Shown: positions 1 through 6,665, numbered from the stretch's first letter. The stretch: DNA of 8,363 nt from Anaerolineae bacterium (GCA_020433785.1 JAGRCC010000181.1:1-8363), one strand, 5' to 3'. Notes: generated from the sequence alone by a model not told the origin. Translations and numbers: made by a program.

Positions 1-14
1 TGGCGCGAGCTGGG

Positions 15-39
15 GAATGAAGAATAGTGAATGAAGAAT
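15..39. repeat. Short direct repeat in AT-rich intergenic tract
   Basis: The 11-mer GAATGAAGAAT occurs at 15-25 and again at 29-39, a 14-nt period, and is followed by the related GAAGAAATG. The tract is purine-rich and shows no coding signal. It may be decayed repeat DNA belonging to the same intergenic element as the hairpin just downstream. No function can be assigned. Confidence 0.5.
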
Positions 40-47
40 GAAGAAAT

Positions 48-100
48 GGAGCGACAAAGCTGGCTTTGTCAAGCCCAAACAAAGCCAGCTTTGTCGCTCC
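48..100. repeat. Perfect 22-bp inverted repeat, REP/MITE-like or terminator hairpin
   Basis: Positions 48-69 are the exact reverse complement of 79-100, separated by a 9-nt loop (70-78). Each arm is itself nearly palindromic: ACAAAGC-NN-GCTTTGT lies at 54-69 (NN = TG) and at 79-94 (NN = CA), so the element is an inverted and a near-direct repeat at once. A stem this long with no mismatches exceeds most intrinsic terminators, and only a weak T-run (TATAAGTTTT, 101-110) follows. A dispersed palindromic repeat is the better reading. It could still end transcription of an upstream gene outside the window. Confidence 0.7.
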
Positions 101-144
101 TATAAGTTTTAGTACTCCATAAATCATTATGACCAATTAAAAAC

Positions 145-150
145 AGGGGG
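145..150 (+). promoter_or_regulatory. Ribosome binding site of the MFS gene
   Basis: AGGGGG lies six bases before the ATG at 157, a good Shine-Dalgarno match at normal spacing. It supports this start. No convincing -35/-10 pair is visible between the hairpin and this site. Confidence 0.7.
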
Positions 151-156
151 ACAACC

Positions 157-1374
157 ATGACCTCAAGACAAAAAATCGTTGCGGCCGTTTATCTGAGCGG
201 CTTTTTGCAGGGCATCGCCCTAATTATGTTCCCGGCAGCCGGACCGCTGCTAACCAGTCCCGACTATCACGGCTTGACCGCCGGCCAGTTCGGCTTGCTG
301 TTTACCCCCCAAATCATCGCGGCGATTATCGCCTCAGCACTGGCGGCTCGCTGTGTGCGGTGGTTCGGCGGGATGAAGCAGGTGCTGCTAGCCGGCTTGC
401 TGGCCGATGTCCTGGCGATGAGCCTGCTGGCCTTGAGCAATCTGTTCATTGGTGTGGGCAGCCTATCTTTTATCCTGCTGCTGCTGGCCACCGGCGCGGT
501 CGGCGCGGGCTTTGGGTTTGCCGTCAGCGCTCTGAACGCCTTTGCCTTTGATCTGTTTCAGGATAAAGCCGATGCCGCCGTAACCGGGCTGCACGTTTTA
601 ACCGGGCTGGGTCAGGTGGGCGCTTCGCTCATTTTAGGGGCCTTTGTCGGGCTGGGGTTTTGGTGGGGCGCGCCGGTGGTTGTGGGCGTGGTTTTAGTGC
701 TGATGATTCTATTTCAACTGGGGTTAAATCTAAAACTATCGGCGGAAAGTAGGCCGATGATCGGCTCGATGGGCGGCGACCGGCTGCCGGGCCGGATTTG
801 GCTGTACGCGCTGGTGGTCTTTCTGTACGGCATCTGCGAAGGCACTTTTGGCAACTGGAGTCCTATTTATCTGGAGCAAGATGCCGGCTTAACCATGGGT
901 CAGGCCGCCCTGGCCTTATCGGTCTTTTGGGCCGCGGTTACCACCGGCCGGGGGCTGTTCGCCCTAATCTCACTGCGCTTCAAATCGCAGCCGTTTTATC
1001 AGATCGCCCCGCTGTTGGTCGGCGCGGCTTTTGTAGCGCTGCCGCTGGTCAGTGGCTTTGCCCCCAATATTATCATCCTAATTGTAGCCGGATTGGGCCT
1101 GTCCTTCTTCTTTCCCCTGTCCGTCAGCCTGGCCTCAGCCGAAGTGCCGGCCCTGGCCTCGACTGTGTCCGGCACCATGGTCGCGGCGATTATGCTCGGT
1201 ACCGGCTTCAGCGCCAACGTCGTCGGCTTGCTCAGCGAACCCGTCGGTCTGGCCGCCATCTTTCAATTCTCCAGTCTCTACGCCTTCACCATGGCCGGCA
1301 TTGTGTTTTATTTGACGCTGACCAAGAGACCACTCCTATTAAGACACGATGTATCGAGTGATTTTGGAAAGTAG
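157..1374 (+). CDS. Major facilitator superfamily (MFS) permease, substrate unknown
   Basis: A 405-residue, very hydrophobic protein of the length usual for a 12-helix MFS carrier of the inner membrane. It has two halves: hydrophobic segments at about 8-30, 45-65, 74-95, 100-130, 145-165 and 170-190, a polar central loop at about 191-212, and a second set from about 213 to 388. The first cytoplasmic loop (residues 64-73, ARCVRWFGGM) is only a degenerate form of MFS motif A. The segment GICEGTFGNWSPIYL (225-239) recalls the E-x-x-x-G-x-W helix of FucP-type sugar permeases, and GRG at 264-266 fits the same family. That affinity is an inference and does not fix a substrate. The ATG is backed by a strong ribosome binding site. 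The gene appears to be transcribed alone and is not obviously tied to the wall operon downstream. Proton-coupled uptake or efflux of a small solute is the likely role. Confidence 0.85.
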   Translation: MTSRQKIVAAVYLSGFLQGIALIMFPAAGPLLTSPDYHGLTAGQFGLLFTPQIIAAIIASALAARCVRWFGGMKQVLLAGLLADVLAMSLLALSNLFIGVGSLSFILLLLATGAVGAGFGFAVSALNAFAFDLFQDKADAAVTGLHVLTGLGQVGASLILGAFVGLGFWWGAPVVVGVVLVLMILFQLGLNLKLSAESRPMIGSMGGDRLPGRIWLYALVVFLYGICEGTFGNWSPIYLEQDAGLTMGQAALALSVFWAAVTTGRGLFALISLRFKSQPFYQIAPLLVGAAFVALPLVSGFAPNIIILIVAGLGLSFFFPLSVSLASAEVPALASTVSGTMVAAIMLGTGFSANVVGLLSEPVGLAAIFQFSSLYAFTMAGIVFYLTLTKRPLLLRHDVSSDFGK

Positions 1375-1504
1375 TTAAAATCAAGCATAATTTCCCGAAC
1401 TAACCACCTTCCTAACATCTCAAGACCAACCCAAAACAGATGGTTCTTGCTGATGCAGTAGCGGTAAAGAACACATAAATGACCATTTGGGGATGCTCCA
1501 AATT

Positions 1505-1783
1505 ATGAGTAAGTCATCATATCGAGTAGAATTTACAGAGACTGCTCTAAAGAATCTGGCTCGCTATCCCAAAGCTGACCAACGGCGAATTCTAGAACGT
1601 ATTACTAAACTGGCGGCAGACCCCACAGCTATGCCTAATGTGAAGCGACTAGTCGATTTTGATGTGGCCTATCGTCTACGTGTGGGGAATTATCGAATTT
1701 TATTTGATCGGGAAGATGTCCTCAAAATTATTGATGTAATTGATGTATTGCCACGTCAGCGGGCCTATCGTAGAAGGAAATAA
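1505..1783 (+). CDS. Type II toxin, RelE/ParE superfamily
   Basis: With the ATG at 1505 the product has 92 residues, typical of RelE/ParE toxins. The pattern matches the fold: an N-terminal strand YRVEFTETALKNL, a helix rich in Lys and Arg, VKRL, then YRLRVGNYRILFD and a C-terminal strand ending in RQRAYRR. The Arg residues of RLRVGNYR and the terminal RQRAYR are where RelE-type mRNA interferases carry their phosphate-binding and catalytic basic residues, so ribosome-dependent mRNA cleavage is likely but not proven. Starts at ATG 1493 or TTG 1487 would add only MLQI or MGMLQI; 1505 gives the usual family N-terminus. The antitoxin gene starts two bases after the stop. The pair is AT-rich: sample lines 1501-1560 and 1681-1740 are 35% and 32% GC by hand count, against 57% for 6301-6360. 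This suggests horizontal acquisition. Confidence 0.88.
   Translation: MSKSSYRVEFTETALKNLARYPKADQRRILERITKLAADPTAMPNVKRLVDFDVAYRLRVGNYRILFDREDVLKIIDVIDVLPRQRAYRRRK
1772..1780 (+). promoter_or_regulatory. Ribosome binding site of the antitoxin
   Basis: AGAAGGAAA lies inside the last codons of the toxin gene, just upstream of the antitoxin ATG at 1786. This allows strong, coupled translation of the antitoxin from the shared message, as toxin-first pairs need. Confidence 0.6.
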
Positions 1784-1785
1784 CG

Positions 1786-1998
1786 ATGTTAGAAAATGTA
1801 CAGATTATTAAAGAAGATGACCAGCCTAAATTTGCAGTGATTCTCTTCGAGGAATATGTAAACTTAAAAGCGTTACTTTCTGACCCGGAGCGTCTGGCCG
1901 ACTATCTGGACTATCTTCACGTGCAGCAGGTCAAACAGCAAGATTCTCGTCGCTACAGCCTGGATGAAGTCAAAGACCATCTTGAGCTAGATATTTAA
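1786..1998 (+). CDS. Antitoxin, Phd/YefM-like, partner of the upstream RelE-type toxin
   Basis: A 70-residue acidic protein. The first 30 residues (VQIIKEDDQPKFAVILFEEY) match the Phd/YefM N-terminal pattern, in which an 'I-x-x-D/G-x-P-x-F-A-V-x-x-x-x-E-Y' strand-turn-helix forms the dimeric DNA-binding part. The second half (LLSDPERLADYLDYL...SLDEVKDHLE) is the flexible helical part that wraps the toxin. The family usually represses its own operon, but no clear operator palindrome was found in 1375-1504. It follows the toxin by two bases, the reverse of the classical relBE and phd-doc order. Assignment as antitoxin is strong from length, context and pattern; the exact subfamily is less sure. 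Confidence 0.82.
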   Translation: MLENVQIIKEDDQPKFAVILFEEYVNLKALLSDPERLADYLDYLHVQQVKQQDSRRYSLDEVKDHLELDI

Positions 1999-2106
1999 AC
2001 TCTAAAGTTCCATTCTCACCAAAACCCAAGAAGTTCAAAGCACGAATCAAATGTTACGAACGGAATCTACGGCAGGCAATACCAGCCGATTGGAGTTTAT
2101 CCGGAT

Positions 2107-2134
2107 TTGATTGATGATAGGCAGCGGGTATAAT
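2107..2134 (+). promoter_or_regulatory. Sigma-70-type promoter of the kinase-FHA-rodA-pbpA operon
   Basis: TTGATT (2107-2112) and a perfect TATAAT (2129-2134) are separated by 16 bp. Transcription would start near 2141. This is the only good promoter between the antitoxin and the five-gene operon. Its predicted start point falls after the TTG at 2134, so the first usable kinase start is further down, at 2170. No operator or other regulatory palindrome stands out in 1999-2106. Confidence 0.62.
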
Positions 2135-2158
2135 TGCCCTTAATACCGCAGCACATCC

Positions 2159-2163
2159 GGAGA
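2159..2163 (+). promoter_or_regulatory. Ribosome binding site that decides the kinase start
   Basis: GGAGA lies six bases before the TTG at 2170. The upstream in-frame TTG at 2134 has no comparable site and sits on the -10 hexamer. The leader from the predicted transcription start (near 2141) to this codon would be about 29 nt. Confidence 0.6.
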
Positions 2164-2169
2164 ACAACA

Positions 2170-3924
2170 TTGCCCTATGATGATACGCTGATCGGACAGC
2201 GACTGGACGAATATCAGCTTCAAGAGTTATTAGGCCAGGGCCATATGGCCCGGGTTTACCGGGCGCTGGATACGCGTCTCAAACGGTGGGTCGCCGTCAA
2301 GGTCATCGACAAACCCTTTCGGGCCGACGCTAGCTATACCTCGCGCTTTGAGCGGGAGGCCCGCGCCATTGCTCAGTTAGCGCACCCCAATATTGTCGGA
2401 CTGTACCGGTACGGTGAATCGAATGGCCTGCTCTATATGGCTCTGCAATATATTGAAGGGGCCAATCTGCACCAAGTGCTGGCATCCTACCGTCAAGAGG
2501 GCGAATTTATCGAAACGGAAGAGGCCTGCCGTCTCATCGGCCAAATCTGTTCGGCGCTCGATTACGCCCACAGTAAAGGCGTTATTCATCGTGACATCAA
2601 GCCCTCTAATATCATCGTCAACAAGCAGGGGGAGGCCGTTCTAGTCGATTTTGGCTTAGCCCTGTTGGCCGATACCCGCACCAGGGGCGATGCTTTCGGC
2701 ACGGCCGAATATATGGCCCCCGAGCAAGTCACGGGCGCATCCCGCAGTACTCCCCAAACCGATTTATACGCAGTGGGCGTTATGTTATACGAGATGTTTG
2801 CCGGACGTCCGCCGTTTGCAGCCAATCGAGCGCAGGAGGTGGCGGAGATGCACGTTAACGCCTTACCGCCCCGGCTCCGTCACTTTCGGCCGGACCTCCA
2901 TCGGGCAGTGGAAGCCGTAATCTTACAGGCCCTGGTCAAAACGCCCGAGGCGCGTTACCCTAATGGGGCCGCGCTGTCCAGGGCTCTAAATCGGGCGGTC
3001 AGTTTGACGGCCACCTTGCAGACGGCATCACAACAGGCAACGCAGCTACACCAAACGATGCCGGAACGAGTTGCTAAAAAAGTCGGCGAATACCCGCTGC
3101 CCCCGCTGCCAACCCACAGCGCCAATCTGCCGCCTGAACTATTCGAAACCCAACCGGCCAAACCCCAGCCGCCGCCACCGCGAGCCACGGCTTCCAAACG
3201 ACGAGATGCGACTAAGCTAAAGCCGGTTGTTAATACGGGCGCTCCGCCACCCGCTACCAAGAAAACCACCCCTTTTTCGGGGACGCTGATTTTAGGATCG
3301 CTGGCGGGGCTGCTGGTTTTGGGCAGTCTGTTTCTCTGGTTCATCTGGCCATCATCTAAAGAGAGCCCCACGCCGATCGTCGTCCAGCCATCGCCCGCCC
3401 CACCGGCCACGGCGACGCCGCCACCGGCTGAACCACAGCTTGTGGCCGACAGCCGGCGTGATTTTTCCGACTCGCCCTCGAACGGCTGGCAGTATCTGGT
3501 TTCGCGACCCAATGCTAACAACTTCGAAGCCATGGTATTTGAAGATGGCGAGTTTGGACCGTGTTGGTATCCCAACCGCAACTACGATGAGCGTTACGTC
3601 CGCATTTGTGAAAACTCCGGCCATCCGGGCAACGAGGTCGATATTGCCTGGCGCTGGCGCAGCGACTTTAACGGTCGGGTCCGCATCGTTGGCACGGCCC
3701 GTAAAATCGACTCGGGAGGCGATGGCGTACTCATTCAGGCGTATCATAACGACCAACGGGTGGACGAACTACGCCTTCAACCGGGCGATACGGAGGGCAT
3801 CCGTAATCAAAATTGGTTTGTTGTCGATGTTGCCGCCGGTGATACGCTCACGTTTGTCATGAAAAGTAATGGACGGGTTGAAAACGATCATACGGCCCTC
3901 AACATCCAGATATACCGCAGTTAA
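2170..3924 (+). CDS. Transmembrane Ser/Thr protein kinase (PknB/PknA type) with a non-PASTA ectodomain
   Basis: Hanks-type kinase of 584 residues from the TTG at 2170; a longer reading from TTG 2134 gives 596. Residues about 15-274 are the kinase domain: Gly-loop LGQGHMARVY (third Gly replaced by Ala27), ATP Lys44 in AVK, helix-C Glu63, catalytic HRDIKPSN (Asp142, Asn147), DFG 160-162, then GTAEYMAPE and Asp198. All catalytic residues are present. Thr169 and Thr171 in the activation loop are possible autophosphorylation sites. A Pro-rich juxtamembrane stretch (about 305-365) leads to a single transmembrane helix (about 371-393), a Pro/Thr linker, and an extracytoplasmic domain at about 427-584. 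That domain has no PASTA repeats. It is rich in Trp, Tyr, Asn and Gly, contains two Cys (465, 480), and by pattern is probably all-beta; I do not recognise its family. The kinase is first in an operon with two FHA proteins, RodA and PbpA, so it probably phosphorylates FHA ligands and controls peptidoglycan synthesis in response to an external signal. Confidence 0.93.
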   Translation: MPYDDTLIGQRLDEYQLQELLGQGHMARVYRALDTRLKRWVAVKVIDKPFRADASYTSRFEREARAIAQLAHPNIVGLYRYGESNGLLYMALQYIEGANLHQVLASYRQEGEFIETEEACRLIGQICSALDYAHSKGVIHRDIKPSNIIVNKQGEAVLVDFGLALLADTRTRGDAFGTAEYMAPEQVTGASRSTPQTDLYAVGVMLYEMFAGRPPFAANRAQEVAEMHVNALPPRLRHFRPDLHRAVEAVILQALVKTPEARYPNGAALSRALNRAVSLTATLQTASQQATQLHQTMPERVAKKVGEYPLPPLPTHSANLPPELFETQPAKPQPPPPRATASKRRDATKLKPVVNTGAPPPATKKTTPFSGTLILGSLAGLLVLGSLFLWFIWPSSKESPTPIVVQPSPAPPATATPPPAEPQLVADSRRDFSDSPSNGWQYLVSRPNANNFEAMVFEDGEFGPCWYPNRNYDERYVRICENSGHPGNEVDIAWRWRSDFNGRVRIVGTARKIDSGGDGVLIQAYHNDQRVDELRLQPGDTEGIRNQNWFVVDVAAGDTLTFVMKSNGRVENDHTALNIQIYRS

Positions 3925-3932
3925 AAACAGCT

Positions 3933-4811
3933 ATGGAAGATAAGAAACGCAAACCGCTTGATATCCTGAAAGATTTAAAGCAGCTGCCCGGCCACATCGA
4001 TGCCCGGCTGCAAAGCCAAATACGCCGCTCGCTGTCATTGGGCCAAGGTCCAATGCGACCGGCCGATGTCATCCGCTATCTGCAGCAAGCCATGCTGGAT
4101 CCCGAAAACACGCTTGAGGATGCTCAGTATCGTAAAGTGGTGCCTAACCGCTACGTGGTTGAACTAAACGAGCAGACCTATCAGGCCCACTTTCAACCCA
4201 TCAGCAGCGTGGTCTGTATCCAATGGCAAGACAAGCTACAGCAGGTGCTTGAAACCAAAAACAGTCGATTAGGTCAGGAGGAGTACCGCTTTGCCGGCCC
4301 GGTTCAGGTCGAGATTGAGACGGTGACCGATTTGGCTGAAAACGAAGTGCGGATCCAATCCCAGATTATCGCGCCATCGAGCGCAGCCCCAGCTTCAACT
4401 TCAGTACCACCGCCGCCCCCGCCGCCAGCACCGGCCCCAACGACGACGGCCTGCCTTGAGCTTTTGCCCGGTGAGCAGCAGTGGCCGCTCACCCAGGATA
4501 TCACCCTCATCGGCCGCAATTCAACGTGTGACATCCACTTCGATTTACCGTTGGTGAAACAAAAGCGGCTCATCAGCGGGCAGCACGCCTACATTCGCTA
4601 TCAAGATAGTCGCTTTCACCTGTATGATGGTGCGCCGGATGGAACCCCTTCCTCTAACGGCACCTATATCAATGACCGGCGCGTTTCGCCCAAAGGCCAG
4701 GTTCTGCAGGCCGGTGACGTGATTATTCTCGCCGCCGCCGACCCCAACCACCCCCGCCCTGATACCGAAGGCGTCGTCACCTTATTCTTTCACACCGACT
4801 GCCGTCCGTAA
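3933..4811 (+). CDS. fhaA: FhaA-like protein: DUF3662 domain plus C-terminal FHA domain
   Basis: A cytoplasmic protein of 292 residues. Residues about 20-145 match the FhaA N-terminal domain (DUF3662), including the signature VVPNRYVVEL (69-78) and GPVQVEIE (122-129). A Pro/Ala/Ser/Thr linker (about 149-172) with eight Pro in a row leads to an FHA domain (about 173-289). This domain keeps the phosphothreonine-reading residues: Gly194-Arg195 (IGRN), Ser215 and His218 (SGQHA), and Asn242-Gly243 (SSNGTYIN). The mycobacterial FhaA has 527 residues; the linker here is far shorter. In mycobacteria FhaA binds phosphorylated MurJ/MviN downstream of PknB and restrains peptidoglycan synthesis; a similar role is inferred. 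It starts 8 bp after the kinase stop with no evident Shine-Dalgarno, so translation probably depends on coupling to the kinase. No transmembrane segment is seen. Confidence 0.9.
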   Translation: MEDKKRKPLDILKDLKQLPGHIDARLQSQIRRSLSLGQGPMRPADVIRYLQQAMLDPENTLEDAQYRKVVPNRYVVELNEQTYQAHFQPISSVVCIQWQDKLQQVLETKNSRLGQEEYRFAGPVQVEIETVTDLAENEVRIQSQIIAPSSAAPASTSVPPPPPPPAPAPTTTACLELLPGEQQWPLTQDITLIGRNSTCDIHFDLPLVKQKRLISGQHAYIRYQDSRFHLYDGAPDGTPSSNGTYINDRRVSPKGQVLQAGDVIILAAADPNHPRPDTEGVVTLFFHTDCRP

Positions 4812-4815
4812 GGAG
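4811..4815 (+). promoter_or_regulatory. Ribosome binding site of fhaB
   Basis: AGGAG begins on the last base of the fhaA stop codon (TAAGGAG, 4809-4815) and lies five bases before the GTG at 4821. It fixes the GTG start and indicates stop-to-start coupling. Confidence 0.65.
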
Positions 4816-4820
4816 CCAAC

Positions 4821-5273
4821 GTGGATATTCTATGGAGCGCGCTTCTTTTTTCAGGCAAGTGGCTGTTTATTGGCCTCATCTACGCGATGCTGTTCGTGGT
4901 GCTGCTGGCCGTTCGCCGCGAAATGCAGGGCCACTTATCCGGCACGACGGCGTCGGCCTCACCGTTAAAGGGGCATTTGAAGGTAATCAACAGCGGCAGC
5001 GACCGGCGTGTCCGCCCCGGTGCCCTGCTGAACTTATCGAAAGAAACTAGCCTAGGAGCTGATAAGGCCAACGACCTGGTGCTCACGGACCAGTATGTTT
5101 CGGCCCAGCACGCCCGCCTCCGGTGGGACGGCGCGCAGTGGCGGCTGCGCGATCTAGGCAGTACCAACGGCACATTCGTAAATCAACGTCGCCTGACACC
5201 CCAGCAAGAAGAGCCGGTTCCCTTTGGGGCTACGGTTGGGCTGGGCGATATGACGTTCGAGTTGACGGAGTAG
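4821..5273 (+). CDS. fhaB: FhaB/FipA-like membrane-anchored FHA protein
   Basis: A 150-residue protein starting at GTG, nearly the size of mycobacterial FhaB (155). An N-terminal transmembrane helix (about 13-31, followed by RRE) anchors it, with the FHA domain (about 52-149) on the cytoplasmic side. The FHA core is clear: NDLVLTDQYVSAQHARL (84-100) and DLGSTNGTFVN (111-121), with Ser94, His97, Asn116 and Gly117 kept. The usual Gly-Arg after the second strand reads Gly79-Ala80 (codons 5055-5060), so the arginine that normally contacts the phosphate is missing. In mycobacteria FhaB/FipA links kinase signalling to the division and elongation machinery. Here the change may weaken or alter phosphopeptide binding. 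It lies between fhaA and rodA, 9 bp after one and 3 bp before the other. Confidence 0.9.
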   Translation: MDILWSALLFSGKWLFIGLIYAMLFVVLLAVRREMQGHLSGTTASASPLKGHLKVINSGSDRRVRPGALLNLSKETSLGADKANDLVLTDQYVSAQHARLRWDGAQWRLRDLGSTNGTFVNQRRLTPQQEEPVPFGATVGLGDMTFELTE

Positions 5274-5276
5274 CTA

Positions 5277-6665
5277 GTGGCGCTGCTTCGACGTTTTTTA
5301 TCGCGGTCTTGGGAATTACGACTGCTGGCCTTGGTAACTCTAGTGGGTGTACTGGGCTTTACCTTAGTGACGGCGGCGACGCAACTGCGCCAGGGGGTCG
5401 ATCCGCTGCCGGCCCTGGCGCCGGCCTTACTCCCTCCGGTCGTCCTGGCCCTAGCCCTCTTCGCCATTCACTTTCTTCTCTGCTGGCGGCAAATAGAAGC
5501 AGAACAGCTCATCCTGCCCATTGTGGGCCTTTTGGTAACCATCGGCGTGATTATGATTTGGCGACTGCGCCCGCCGGCAGCAGTGTGGCAGCAGCTGCTG
5601 CGGGGGTTTGTCCCCGGAGTCGGCCTGATGGCTATCCTCATTTGGCGGCCCCGGCTGGTGGAGCGCGTTCGCCAGGAATGGCCAGTACTGATCAGCCTAG
5701 GTGGCCTGATGCTGTTGATCGCCACCGCCTTCTTCGGCGTCACCGACGAAACGGGGGCCCGGCTGTCGCTGAAACTCGGCCCGCTGCCGGCCATCCAAAC
5801 CTCCGAAATGATCAAGCTGACCCTCATTATTTTCCTGGCCTGGTACATCGAAAGTGAAGGCCAGGCCGCCGAGGGTCGCGCTCGCACTTTTCTGGGCTGG
5901 CTGCGCCTGCCGGCCATCCAGTATATGATTCCGGGCGTACTCTTTGTCTCGCTGGCCACACTGGCCCTGATCATGATGTCAGACTTTGGCGCGATCCTGA
6001 TTTTGGGCGGCTTGTTTGTGGCCATGCTGTACGCCGGGTTTCAATCGCGCATCTTTTTTACCATGTTTGGCATTGGGTTGGCCCTGTCGCTGCTGATGGC
6101 GGTGATACTGGCCTTCACCTGGAGTCCGCCGCAGGTCATCCAGCAGCGTTTGGCCGCGTTCCTCAATCCGTGGAGTACCGCGCCGCTCATCGTTGGCGGC
6201 CAACCCATCGGCGTCACCATCGCCGAAGGGCCGGGCTACCAGATTCAACAGGCGGTCTACGCGACTATTGCCGGCGGCGTCAGCGGCACCGGGCTGGGCT
6301 TCGGCTATCCGGGTTTTGTGCCCCTGTCGCACTCCGATTTTATCTTTGCCGCCATTCTGGAAGAAATGGGCGCGGCAGTGGCCGTGGCGCTGCTGGGGCT
6401 GTTTGCTATTCTGCTGCTGCGTCTGCTGCGGGTGGCGATGCGGCTGCCATCGGAGCAGGTCTTTGAGCGCATGCTGCTGGTGGGCATTGCCGTACACCTG
6501 TTTATTCAAGTCACAGTCATGGTCGGCGGGACGCTCAATGCCTTACCCTTAACCGGCGTGACTGTGCCTTTTCTGAGCCAGGGCGGTATCGCCTTAATGA
6601 TCAACATGACCGAAATCGGGCTGGCGCTGGCCTTGGTTCAGCGGCTAAAGGATCGGTCCACATGA
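5277..6665 (+). CDS. rodA: SEDS peptidoglycan glycosyltransferase, RodA/FtsW family
   Basis: A 462-residue polytopic membrane protein starting at GTG, with ACGGAG (5265-5270) as ribosome binding site inside the end of fhaB. It polymerises lipid II into glycan strands together with a class B PBP. SEDS landmarks: GARLSLKLGP..QTSEMIKL (160-181; the usual Trp after GAR is absent), MSDFGA (234-239), GYQIQQAVYA (320-329), SHSDFIFAAILEEMG (351-365) and LPLTGVTVPFLSQGG (423-437). Asp354 corresponds to the catalytic Asp of the TDFIF motif (Asp262 in E. coli RodA). The length resembles actinobacterial RodA (469) more than the 370-residue E. coli protein, with extra N-terminal helices. Between FLNPW (295-299) and GYQ there is a longer loop (about 300-319) than in most relatives. 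Assignment to RodA rather than FtsW rests on the pbpA partner and cluster; FtsW is the alternative. Confidence 0.93.
   Translation: MALLRRFLSRSWELRLLALVTLVGVLGFTLVTAATQLRQGVDPLPALAPALLPPVVLALALFAIHFLLCWRQIEAEQLILPIVGLLVTIGVIMIWRLRPPAAVWQQLLRGFVPGVGLMAILIWRPRLVERVRQEWPVLISLGGLMLLIATAFFGVTDETGARLSLKLGPLPAIQTSEMIKLTLIIFLAWYIESEGQAAEGRARTFLGWLRLPAIQYMIPGVLFVSLATLALIMMSDFGAILILGGLFVAMLYAGFQSRIFFTMFGIGLALSLLMAVILAFTWSPPQVIQQRLAAFLNPWSTAPLIVGGQPIGVTIAEGPGYQIQQAVYATIAGGVSGTGLGFGYPGFVPLSHSDFIFAAILEEMGAAVAVALLGLFAILLLRLLRVAMRLPSEQVFERMLLVGIAVHLFIQVTVMVGGTLNALPLTGVTVPFLSQGGIALMINMTEIGLALALVQRLKDRST

Noticed and set aside
91..130. Possible promoter for the MFS gene (TTGTCG at 91, CATTAT at 125)
   Set aside because: The spacer is 28 bp and alternative pairs give 20 bp or more or poor hexamers; the -35-like box is part of the inverted repeat.
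798..1361. 187-codon plus-strand frame inside the MFS gene
   Set aside because: Arg/His/Cys-rich out-of-frame reading of the permease. The permease frame has clear hydrophobic periodicity and a ribosome binding site.
1419..1449. Possible terminator hairpin after the MFS gene (AAGACCA with TGGTTCTT)
   Set aside because: The stem is short with a bulge and no T-run follows, so it is too weak to call.
2955..3581. 208-codon open frame on the minus strand opposite the kinase linker and transmembrane region
   Set aside because: It is Gly/Ser/Val-rich low complexity, the complement of the Pro-rich linker. It has no recognisable domain and the plus-strand kinase fully explains the stretch.
5123..5857. 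244-codon plus-strand frame running across the fhaB/rodA junction
   Set aside because: It is out of frame with two well-supported genes, rich in Arg/Pro/Gly/Ala as expected from GC-rich shadow reading, and has no motif.
6174..6192. Loss of the catalytic Asp in the SEDS protein because NPW is not followed by Asp
   Set aside because: The catalytic Asp of the family is the one in the TDFIF motif, and it is present here as Asp354 in SHSDFIF.
5468..6509. Two overlapping minus-strand frames (185 and 176 codons) opposite rodA
   Set aside because: These are shadows of rodA: compositionally odd (Arg/Ser/Pro or Gln/His-rich), with no family resemblance.
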